The notes below the pieces were generated by a model that saw nothing but the letters and a program-made list of their open reading frames with translations, had not been told where the DNA came from and ran no database searches. DNA of 64,000 nucleotides from NCBI RefSeq assembly GCF_022605165.1, contig NC_063076.1, positions 1,116,001 through 1,180,000 on the forward strand. Direction: 5' to 3'. The translations under genes and the position numbers were made by a program. Below are positions 11,162 to 20,311 of the stretch, one piece after another (positions within the stretch are counted from its first letter, which is position 1; every line of letters starts with the position of its first letter). Source of the stretch: Purpureocillium takamizusanense (taxonomy: Eukaryota; Ascomycota; Sordariomycetes; Hypocreales; Ophiocordycipitaceae).

Positions 11162-12554
11162 CTAATCCAGCGCGTTCAGCAGGTGCTCAATGGCACCCTG
11201 AACGCTGCCTCCACTTCGTCTCAGCGCAGCCACGTTGCGGTCAAAGTCGAAGAAGCCCATGTCGTTGAGCTGTCGCAGCTGCTCCGCATACCGCTCCTCC
11301 GGCGGCCGGTTATCCGGCGGGGCGCTGGGCGACGCCGCTCCTCCGCCCAGCATCTGCATCATCTGCTGCATCATTTCGGGGTTCATGCCAAATGGGTTGT
11401 TGGCCCCCGCGCCGCCCTGCGGAGGGAACAAAGCCGCAAACGGGTTTGCCTGCTGCTGGCCCTGATTGCTGCCCTGAGTCGATTCCGTGGCGCCTCCACT
11501 TTGTGTGCCTGTTTGCTGGCCGCCAGCAGTGGCAGCGGCGCCTCCCTCTCGCGACTCCTGGCCTTGCGCCCCCTCGGTGCCGGCCGCGGGGGGCGCTCCA
11601 AAGGGGTTGGGGCCCATGCTGTTCAGTGCCTGGATCATCTGGCTGATGTTGGGACGGCCCTCGCCGCCGGCGCCGCCACCGGGCATGCCCATCAAGAAGG
11701 GGTTCAAGAAGGGGTTCTGTTGGTTCGTCGCGTTGTTGCCGTCGCCGCCGGCGGATGCGCCGTCCCGGCCTTGGGCGGCAGAATCGGTGGCGCCGGGAGC
11801 CGGAAACGACGAGTCGCCTCCTTGCATGAAGCGCTGCATCTGCATGACCTGGTCCATCATGGCCGGGTTGGTCATGACCTGTCGCAAGAAGGGCATCATC
11901 TCTCGGGCGCCAGGCATATTCCTCAGCATGGGGTTCGACTGGATGAGCATGTTGACAAAGTCGGGGTTGTTGAAGGCCTCGTTGACGGCCTGTTGGACAT
12001 TGGGATCCGACATCATGCGCCGGATGCCGTCCTCGTCCATGGGCGGGCCCATCTGGAAATCAAATTGTCAGCTTGGAAAAGAGGGTCGGAGTGCGTGCGT
12101 CCGCGGGCGAGGATGTGCTTACGCCGCCGTCGGGGCCAAACATGTCCATCCCTGGCAGATTGACCTGGTGGCCGGCGTACCGGGCGCCGGTGAGGCCGGC
12201 GAGAGGGTTGTTGGCGGTGCCCGACGCCATGTTTGTGGGCACGGCCTGCGGCGTGGGCGTCGAAGATGAGGCTGGCTGGGTGGGGTTGCTGGCGGCGCTC
12301 TTTACCATGTGGATGGTGTTGTTGGGCTTGATCTTGTAGGTGCCGAGGCTATCGTCGTTCTTCATGACACGACCCGAGTAGATTAACCGCTGGCGCTCGA
12401 CGGGGATGTTCTCCATGTCCTCGCCGGCGAGCTTGGTCTTGAGCTCGAGGACGGTAGCGGACTCGGCCATGGTGATGGTGTGCGTGCTGTCCGACGACGT
12501 CTTGACCTTGAAGGTGACCTGGGCGTCGCCGCCCGCCTCGGCGTTGTCTGCCAT
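11162..12554 (-). CDS. dsk2: Ubiquilin/Dsk2-type ubiquitin shuttle protein
   Basis: Complement of join 11162-12052 and 12123-12554; 440 residues, intron 70 nt with GTAAGC donor. Residues about 11-86 form a ubiquitin-like domain (VTFKVKTSSDSTHTITM, then RLIYSGRVMKNDDSLGTYKI). The middle has STI1-type helices (VNEAFNNPDFVNMLIQSNP, FLRQVMTNPAMMDQVM) and Gly/Ala/Gln-rich linkers with NPF/NPFL repeats. The last ~45 residues are a UBA domain (EERYAEQLRQLNDMGFFD, then HLLNALD). The UBL-STI1-UBA order defines the ubiquilin/Dsk2 family, which carries polyubiquitylated clients to the proteasome and buffers membrane-protein segments in cytosol and nucleus. The ATG at 12552-12554 directly precedes the UBL. 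A (GGCT) repeat lies just upstream in the 5' UTR. Confidence 0.95.
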
Positions 12555-12584
12555 GTCGGTCGCGGCGCTGGGCTATTACTTCGG

Positions 12585-12614
12585 GGCTGGCTGGCTGGCT
12601 GGCTGGCTGGCTGG
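12585..12614. repeat. GGCT tetranucleotide repeat, about 7 units
   Basis: A GGCT run about 30 bases upstream of the dsk2 start codon, so likely in its 5' leader; on the dsk2 sense strand it reads as AGCC units. Confidence 0.95.
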
Positions 12615-13749
12615 TTTCGAGTCGGTCGGAGCGCGAGGTCGACAGCGGGGATGACGGTTTTGAAACGAGGGGCGGTGCTGGGGATGCGATAGCACGAGAG
12701 CTGTGACGAGCTTATCACCGGTGGATTCTCTTTTGCAGACAGCCAGAGACGATGTAGCTCAGGGGCGCAGCGCAATATATACACCTGCGGGCGAGGGAGG
12801 AGAGAGCCAGTTGCGCAGACGAGCAGGCGTGACAAGTGAGGAAACAGAAATGGATGTCGCAGCAGCACGGAGCAGCAGGGGGGGGGAGGAGGGTGGCACG
12901 GCTCCAGTTGTGGCGAGGAGGCACCCCGGCGTTGAATGATTGTCCGACGTGGGGCAAGCGGTCGTTGACTTGTGCGGGTGGAAGCCAACAGCAGCCAAGA
13001 GAAGCGCGCAAGACGCCTGCCTGCCTGCCCCCAACAATGACGCCAGCGGGGTGTGGACTTTCGACTGAAGGCGCTACCAAGTTACTAGGGCGCTACATCG
13101 CTAGGGTGCCTACCTACCTAGGCAGCTTCCGAGTAGGTTGGTTGTGACTTCCAGTTGTGAGCTTCGGTTCTGGTGCCCGACGCCGTCTACAGGTCACGCA
13201 GTGCGTGAGCGATAAGGGGGGATCCGGTCAACCTGTGACCACTAACAGGCACCGGCGGTGATTGTTGCATCGTCTGCATCGGTGCTGCACCGCTCTAGCC
13301 GCAATGACGACACCTGTGACCTCGAGCGCCTCGCAGCGCCATGGATCCTTTCCAACCAAGCATTGTCATCGAGGATAGTCTCTAACGGACCGTAATTTTT
13401 AACTACTTTGTTTTTTCGTCACAAGTGGTTGGAGAGAATCTGCGCCCGTCCCAGCGACGTTACACATCTACATGTGCGCGTCTGCGTGGGTTCGCGTGGT
13501 GTGCCATGTCTAAGACCACAAAAAGAGAGCCGCTTCAGGGTAGGCCACTGTGGCTTGCCAGAAACGCGTCTCACTTTCGCTCACTCACTCACTGACCGAC
13601 CACGCACATACTAAGTTAGCGGAGCATCTTCAACCTCACATCAACTACACGTCCGTTTTCTCAACGGCTAGCATCCTGAGCCCAGCGCTGACAACGATGC
13701 CTCCCTCGACTTGACTCTAGTACCGGCCAACAGCCATTGCCGTTGTGAA
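12615..13749. other. Divergent intergenic, dsk2 / NPR2
   Basis: About 1.1 kb between two divergent genes, so it should hold both promoters. No recognised ORF. C/T-rich and G-rich patches occur near 12860-12900. The right end runs into upstream ATGs of the NPR2 leader, described separately. Confidence 0.55.
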
Positions 13750-13917
13750 ATGACCATACCTACAGCTTGCTTTCCGGCTGATATACCAACAACAGCCGGC
13801 ATGAACGTCTGCGCTCCTTGGAGCCGCCCTGGTCTCATCGTATCCGTCACCACCTCATCACGACCACCTTTCGCCGACTCTGCGTCGCGGTCGCCTCTAC
13901 CGCCTCCGCCCTCATGA
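13750..13917 (+). promoter_or_regulatory. Candidate upstream ORF overlapping the NPR2 start codon
   Basis: An ATG at 13750 opens a 55-codon frame with a second in-frame ATG at 13801. The frame ends at a TGA (13915-13917) that overlaps the NPR2 ATG (13914-13916) as ATGA. A separate 5-codon ORF begins at 13697. If the transcript starts upstream of 13750, ribosomes would meet these ORFs first, so NPR2 translation would depend on leaky scanning or termination-reinitiation. The transcription start is not known, so the role is inference. Confidence 0.45.
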
Positions 13918-15358
13918 TTCAGGGAATATTCTACGCGCGCTTTTTCCCGCAGGAGGGTTCGTCTCATCCATTCACACATACCCTCCTAAAATGCTCGAAA
14001 AGAAATGGCTTAAATTAACACACTCCTCCTCGTCCTCCGCCAGGCCCCAAGATCGTCGCCCAGTCGCCCCCAGGATGCATCACGCCCTCGGACGCCTCCG
14101 CGCGCCCGCCCCTCATCGACTTCGACGTCCTGCAAGAGTACATCATCCCCCGCCAGGCCTTTTGCAACCGCTTCGTCACCGTCAACACCCCCGACGGCAA
14201 GTACACCATCCTCGGGCAGCCCGTCGTCATCCCCCACGCAAAGTACCAGCGCAACGAGTTCATCTTCAACTTTGGCCTCCTCATCGAGGCCGACGCCGAC
14301 CACACCCCCTTTGAGCACGTCGTGCGCTGCCTCGCCGTCACCTTCTCCGAGATGGAGAAGCAGAACGAGTACCTCAGCCGCGGCGAGGGCAAGGCGCTGC
14401 ACCACCGTCGCCCCAACAACGACGATGACGAGGCGAGGCGACCTATTGAGAGCCTGCTCGAGATTGTCAAGGAGGACCTCAACAACTATGGCGAGTGCAT
14501 GATTCCGGTCGGTAAGTGTTTCTCCTCTATGCCCATCGCAAATGCGAAGCCTTGCTCCCTTTGTCTTGTCGCGGCATGGCTGACCCCAGGGGTCTGTCTT
14601 TAGACGAGGCCAACACCATCAACATGAAGCTCTTCCCCCACCATCCCAACCCCCCCGTCGTGCAAGGCTGGCACGTCCCCGTCGCCAAGACCAAGTTCTC
14701 CGACATCGTCGACCCGACCTGGGACCTGACGCTGCAAAAGGTCGTCACCAAGATCGACGGCGTGTCCGACGTGCGGCGCATCGCCCACGACGCCGGCGTC
14801 TCCCTCGACCTCGCCAAGACGGCGCTCCGCCACCTCCTCTTCTACGACACCATCCTCCTCCTCGACATGTTCTTCTTCGCCTCGTGCTACGCGCCCCGCC
14901 CCGGCATCCACGACTTCATCCACAACGTCGACGGCATGGTCGACGAGTGCGCCGGCTACGTCTCGCACGGCCGCGTCCGCGTCGCAAACTACCACCTCAT
15001 CAAGCTCATGACCACCTTCTCCCCGGGCAAGAGCATCCGCGAGTGGATCCACGCCCATCACGAGAACGGCTTCGACGTCCTGTCGTACGTCGACGTCCGC
15101 CGCTTCGTCCAGTTTGGCGTCATAAAGGGCTGTCTCTACCGCGTCCACAAGTACGTCATGTCGAAGCAGTACCTCGCCGCGCTCGTCACCGGCCACAGCA
15201 GGCCCGTGCCAGGAGGCGACTCCCTGCAAAAGTACACGGATGGGAACCATCACTTTGACCAGATCATGACGGAGCGGAACCTGACCGACGGGGAGGTCAT
15301 GGACAAGCTCAAGGTGCTGCCCGTGCCCAAGGGCGATCTCACCGTATTCTACAGATGA
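13914..15358 (+). CDS. npr2: Nitrogen permease regulator 2 (NPR2/NPRL2), SEACIT/GATOR1 subunit
   Basis: Join 13914-13956, 14044-14511, 14604-15358 gives 421 residues. The N-terminus IQGIFYARFFPQEGPKI matches the longin-like start of NPR2 proteins (I-x-x-I-F-Y-x-x-F-x-P-x-x-G-P-K-I), which fixes the start. Next come LQEYIIPRQAFCNRFV, YTILGQPVVIPH and FIFNFGLLIEAD, all typical of the NPRL2 N-lobe. A central HPNPPVVQGWHVPV block and C-terminal winged-helix-like segments follow. NPR2 pairs with NPR3 in the Iml1/SEACIT (GATOR1) GAP complex that restrains TORC1 on the vacuole when amino acids are scarce. Both introns are phase 1. At 421 residues it is slightly shorter than I would expect for some fungal homologues, which have longer loops. 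The leader holds an overlapping upstream ORF. Confidence 0.93.
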
Positions 15359-15599
15359 CGATATCACGTCCCTCGAATGCGAGGATGGTTGGGGTTTGTC
15401 ATTGACGACGCAGAGTCAACACTTTGCAAAAAATGGTAACGTTCCCATGGATGGCGTCGATGTTGACTGAGATGTCATGCGGTTCGGTCTGAGCGACCTA
15501 ATATAGAGTAATATATGATGTAGGTGGCCGCCTTTACATGCTCTATGGTATCATACAGCGTGACTAGTATACAGATTAGTACAGTAGAGTGTTTTCGCG
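15359..15599. other. Convergent 3' ends, npr2 / mitochondrial TyrRS
   Basis: A short, AT-richer 241-bp spacer between two facing genes, with TAATATAGAGTAATATATGA-like sequence near 15500-15520 that may serve as an efficiency element for 3'-end formation. Confidence 0.4.
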
Positions 15600-17581
15600 T
15601 CACCTATTGCCTCGATCAGATCGCGACGAGTCTTTCCTCTCCCTCGCGCGTTCCCGCACCTCGTGCTTAGTCGGCAGCTCAATGTCTGGATTGTTGGCCA
15701 CCTTGAGCGTCTGCTGCGCCCGCAGCGCCCTTTTCATCTGCTCTGGCGACAGCTCCACGCCATCTTCAGCGGCCTCTTTCCTGAGCTGCTCCTTCATCCG
15801 GCGCACCACGCCAGTGAACGGCTGGCCGGGATAAATCTCGCCGCTCGCCTCCCATTCCTCATCCGAAACCAGCTCCACGATGCGCACGTTGTGCTTGCCC
15901 TTTCGCAGGATCAGGATGCGGTCGTCGATGAGGAACTTGCCCGTCTCCTCGGGGAACCACATCTTCATGGGCGTCCACGCGAGGTTCCCCGGGACCAGGC
16001 CGCGCGCCTGACCCGGCTGGCCGGCCACGTAGGCGCCTTGCTGCGCGACCAGGCGCTGGCCGTCTGCGCTGCTGCTCGCCAGGCCCGTCGCGAAGAGCAG
16101 CTTCGCGGGCGAGAGCTTCATGATGGAGCGGGGCAGCTGGATGTCGCTCCGAGGCGCGTTGTTGGGCGTCACGATGCCGCTGTCTGGGGACGGCTCGTTG
16201 ATGATGTGCGGCAGCTCTCCGCCGAAGCGAAACTTGTGCTGCTGGGCCTCCTGCAGCGCCTTCTGCGACCCGTGGACGAGGGACAGGACCTCAAAGGCGA
16301 GCGTGTGCTGGGCGACGCGCTGCGCCGGGTCCTCGCGGTGCTGCTCCATGGTCTCCTGGATCTTGCTCATTGGCATAAAAGTGAAGAGCCTGAGCAGCTT
16401 CTCGACTTCATCGTCGGACCTCCGCATGAAGTAGCCATACAGCTCGAAAGCAGACGTCTTGAACTCGTCGAGCCAGATGGCGTTGCCGGCGGTCTTGCCA
16501 AACTTGACACCCGAGGCATCGGTCAGCAAGGGCACGGTGAACCCCATGGGTTCGTGCTGCCACTCGGTAGACATCTTGGCGTAGGGCGCCTCCTCCGTTT
16601 CGCGAATCGTCTTGAGGGCGTCGATGCCGGCGACAATGTTTCCAAACTGGTCGGACCCGCCGATCTGCATCTGGATGCCCAGCTTATTGTACATGTGCCA
16701 AAAGTCCCAGCCCTGGAAGAGGGGGTACATGAACTCGCTGAGGGACATGCCGTCGCCCTCGGTCATTTTCCTCTTTACACTGCAGACACTGTCAGTTCAT
16801 GCTTGGCCATGGAAGACGGACGAGGGAAGCTTACGTGTCGCGGGTCAGCATCGGCCCAATGCGAGTGTGCCGCGCCAGCCGCTTGGTGAAGTCGTATACC
16901 GACAGTCCCTGGAGCCACATGTTGTTGTTGAGAAGGTGGCGCTTCGCGGCCCAGTCCGCTTCGTAGCCGTACTTGTCCCGCAGCGAGACAACATTGCGCC
17001 ACAGCCGCGACAGCTGAAAGTGAAGCTTGGTGACGTTCTTGGAGATGTCCGAGTTGGACATGTGCTCTCGGCTCGTCAAGCGGTCGGTGGGGTCGCCAAT
17101 GCGCGCCGTTGCGCCGCCGAGGAGCGTGACGGCAGGGTATCCGTGGAACCACATCCAGAAGAGCGGCATAAAGGGCAGCAGGTGACCGATGTGCATCGAG
17201 TCTGCGGTCGGGTCGACGCCGACGTACGCGCCTATCCGCTTGACCCGCATGATCTCCTTGATCTTATCCGTGTTGCTGCTAGACGTTAGCAAGAGTACGA
17301 GACTCGACATACGAAAGACACCGGACGCACCCCGCGACATCCTTGATGTAGCCTCGCTCGTCGAGGACATCCCACACGTGGCGCTGTTCTCCGTCTTGTA
17401 TCCTTTGCGCCCGCTCTTCCCAACGTCGCTCGCCCTCGCCAACCTTCCTCAGGTAGGACGTGGCGATGCCTCGAGCTTGACAGGCGTCGGCGCGCGCCAA
17501 TGTCAGGTTTTTCGGGCCGCATCGTGCACCTGCTCGCGCTTGGGCCCGGGACAAGCTCGCGAACGTGACTCGAGGCGCCAT
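15600..17581 (-). CDS. Mitochondrial tyrosyl-tRNA synthetase (CYT-18/MSY1 type)
   Basis: Complement of join 15600-16779, 16835-17278, 17331-17581; 624 residues. It is a class I synthetase. The HIGH motif is seen as MHIGHLLP after YVGVDPTADS. The tyrosine-pocket segment is IQMQIGGSDQFGNIVAG, and the KMSKS loop appears as KFGKT. The C-terminal region has an S4-like part (LILRKGKHNVRIVELV). The first ~60 residues are Arg/Ala-rich with few acids, consistent with a mitochondrial presequence. It charges mitochondrial tRNA-Tyr. The Neurospora homologue CYT-18 also folds group I introns; whether this protein does so depends on insertions I cannot score here. The intron 1 acceptor is a NAG-CAG tandem (exon start 17278 or 17275), so transcripts may include or lack one serine codon. 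Confidence 0.92.
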
Positions 17582-18145
17582 CGCGACGGCGTGCGGGCAG
17601 CGCCCTCAAGACTCACCCGCTGTCAGGTGATGTCGGGTCGCTGCGTTCTTCTTTTCTAGTCAATGTGCCGGTCCCCGGTCCTCAAAATTGCGTTGTCGGG
17701 GCGGCGTGATTCAAAAAAAAAAAATTCGGACGGATCGATGCGATCCAACTCCGTTTGTGGCAGACTTTCCTTGCTGCAGCTCTCCAGACTGAAGCTCCAA
17801 AAATATTCACATGCGACCAGCATCAGCCTCCATCTTCAATTGCCAGCCAATGAGCGACGCGCGCAGTGGCGGCGGGCGGAAGCACGTTGTTGCGCGCCGG
17901 GCCATTCGGCTGTATGACGGGCGTCGGAAGGGCAGCAGCCAATCAGCGAGCTCTCAATTCGAGATCCTCGGCAATGTCACCAAATCCATGGACTGCATGA
18001 TCCGTCCATCAACCACACCCGACTTCAACCCACGGCCTGGACACCAAGCTGCTGTTGCTGCTCTGCGCGCCGGCCCGACGACGACGCACGCTTTCCACTC
18101 CCCTCTCCGGCAGCCCGTCCGATACCGAATTCGCAAGGCAACATA
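17582..18145. promoter_or_regulatory. Bidirectional promoter of two mitochondrial genes with repeated CCAAT motif
   Basis: These 564 bp separate the divergent starts of mitochondrial TyrRS and the succinate dehydrogenase anchor gene. The 12-mer GCCAATSAGCGA occurs twice in the same orientation, at 17846-17857 and 17938-17949, 92 bp apart. CCAAT is the core site of the HAP/CBF complex, which in fungi activates many respiratory genes. Binding here is inferred. A run of A occurs near 17713-17723. Confidence 0.55.
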
Positions 18146-18918
18146 ATGGCGTCAATTGTGCGCCCCTCGCTGCTGCTGCGGCAGACGGCCCTGGCCTCGC
18201 GATGCGCCGCCCGCAATGCCTTTGCCAAGCAGCCCGCCATGAGAGCCGCTGCCCTACACACGTCCAACAGGCGGTCCGCCATCCTGCCGCCGGGACCCCG
18301 TGAGTCTCACCGAACCCTCTCGAAACCCAATCGCCCACCCATCAGTCAGCCGCATTGGCCGTGGTGGTGGCGTTGGTGGTGCGTAAGGTTATGCATGTGA
18401 GAGTTATGCTAACATGTGCCTGTCTGCAGAGAGAATCGAGGGCGGAGGTACGACTCTACCTGTCAAAGAGCTGTTGCACGCACGCTTCAATTGTCGAATG
18501 TGACATTGAAGTCACGCGCCTCTTGCTGCGATATAAATGTACGCATGCATGCTAACCTGCCGCAGTCAACGACCCTGCCCCCGTCCCCGAACCCAACTCG
18601 GCCCACGGCTCCTACCACTGGACATTTGAGCGCCTCCTCGCCGCCGGTCTCGTCCCCCTGACCGTCGCCCCCTTCGCCGCCGGCTCCCTCAACCCCACTA
18701 TGGACGCCATCCTCTGCGGCACCGTGCTGCTGCACTCGCACCTCGGCTTCCAGCAGGTCCTCATCGACTACATCCCCAAGAAGAGATACCCCGGTCTTCG
18801 CAAGGCTTTCTGGTGGCTGCTCAACGCCGCCACCGTCACCGTCGGCGTCGGCCTGTACGAGTTTGAGACCAACGACGTGGGCGTCACGGAGGCCATCCGA
18901 CGGGTTTGGACTGCATAG
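18146..18918 (+). CDS. Succinate dehydrogenase membrane-anchor subunit CybS (SDH4/SDHD)
   Basis: Join 18146-18299, 18430-18447, 18566-18918 gives 174 residues. The first ~45 residues are a typical matrix-targeting presequence (Arg/Ala/Ser-rich, no acids). The mature part begins around NDPAPVPEPNSAHGSYHW. It has CybS helices: ERLLAAGLVPLTVAPF, then ILCGTVLLHSHLGFQQVLIDYIP with the conserved His pair of the haem/quinone region, then WWLLNAATVTVGVGLYEFE. It anchors Complex II in the inner membrane and helps bind ubiquinone. The middle exon is only 18 nt and encodes RIEGG plus split codons. Its acceptor (CTGCAG) and donor (GTACGA) fit, and both junctions are phase 1, so it is needed to keep frame. 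Confidence 0.92.
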
Positions 18919-20311
18919 GCGGCGAGAGCGGGAATTATTGGTGTGCATGGCTGGGAAAACGACTGGGATTGGATGTATGCGCGCGGCTCACTGTCGCAGG
19001 GCGCCTGTATAGAAGTGTCTCGTTAAACAGGACAATGTATTCCGTTTGTTCGAACTGCAGGGTGCGCGTCAGCCAAGTCGAGGAGTGGTCGAGGCGGCTG
19101 GCTCAACGGCCGCATGATGCCTGCCCCGGCTCTGTCTACATAATCGGGATCGTACAGCACACCCTGAGACTGGATGCTTTCCGGTTGCTATGCAAGAGTC
19201 TACGGAGAGCCAATATTAACGCTTCATTTGCTAAAGGCACGACTCCGACGTCATGTTGCAATCTCTGTGAGAGGTATGCCGTTACGCCGAGTCCGTCCAA
19301 GGTCTTGTGCGCCGCAGGCTCTATCACGCCCCCCTCAAGCGATGCGAGATTTGACAGGCAGCCTGGGCTCGTCAATTGCCAACGCCACCAAGGCATGGCC
19401 ACATGTGAAAGGCCATGCGGATGGAACACTCAAAGTCGACGAACTGGCTCGGTGGATATTAATGGACGTCACAGCGATTTGTTACAAGCAAGCACATTTT
19501 GTTTCCTTCTGCCTGGTATACTGTCTCAGATAGCTCCCCAAAGAAAGCTTGAGCACCTGGAGTCTATAAAGTGCTATTGTACTCAATGCAGCGGCATAAG
19601 CCTCGGCCTGAGCCGCGACTGGGCTTAGCTTCAAGAAAGTTGCTGCCCCCGTCACACACTTACGCGAGACGCGAAAGCGATGCTCAGAGCAAAGACGTCA
19701 TTGTCGGAGCACGTCTCGCAAAAGAAGAAATACATACATAGGTCCAGTGAACTTGTCGGTGGTGTCGACTCCCCCCTTCATTGCCTGACGGTGGTGACTG
19801 TTGCTTCATGAGGGAGAATCCCCTCCCATTTCCCCCGCTCCGTGGTTTTCCCCCGTATTCGCCAACTCCAACACGTTTCTCCAACCGACACACTACTTCT
19901 TCCAGCAGTTGACATCCCGCGAGCACTGGACAGGACCATGTTCTGATCCCCGTTGGCCACTTCTGGCGCTATCGGCGGTGCAGATATCTTTCACCCTGCA
20001 CTCACTCTACCCACAAGTCACAATCCGTGCGTGTTTTGTAAAATCGCATCGCCAGGGTCCCGAGGGGGACGGGGGTCCGACAGTCAGTTACACAAGACTC
20101 GGCCTCAGTGTCACAGTTATTCACAGAATCAGTCATCAGGGCACTATTCATTCGTTGCTAGCGTCACAGACGCAGGTATACCAAGGTAGCTCACACGCCT
20201 CGCCAAGATTCACATTTTCCCAACGACGACTGCCCATTGTGGCCATCGAGGACGCAGTGTTGAACGGCATCCTCTCCCGAAACAAACCGCCTCGCCCGCC
20301 CGCCCGCCTCA
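18919..20311. other. Convergent intergenic, SDH anchor / bta1
   Basis: About 1.4 kb with only short ORFs of no recognisable character. The + strand frame running from 18906 to 19628 overlaps the end of the SDH anchor gene and has no family features. No RNA gene or mobile element seen. Confidence 0.55.

Noticed and set aside
11150..12163. 337-codon plus-strand frame opposite dsk2
   Set aside because: An antisense shadow; it has no protein family features.
15663..16889. 408-codon plus-strand frame opposite mitochondrial TyrRS
   Set aside because: An antisense shadow of a firmly identified synthetase.
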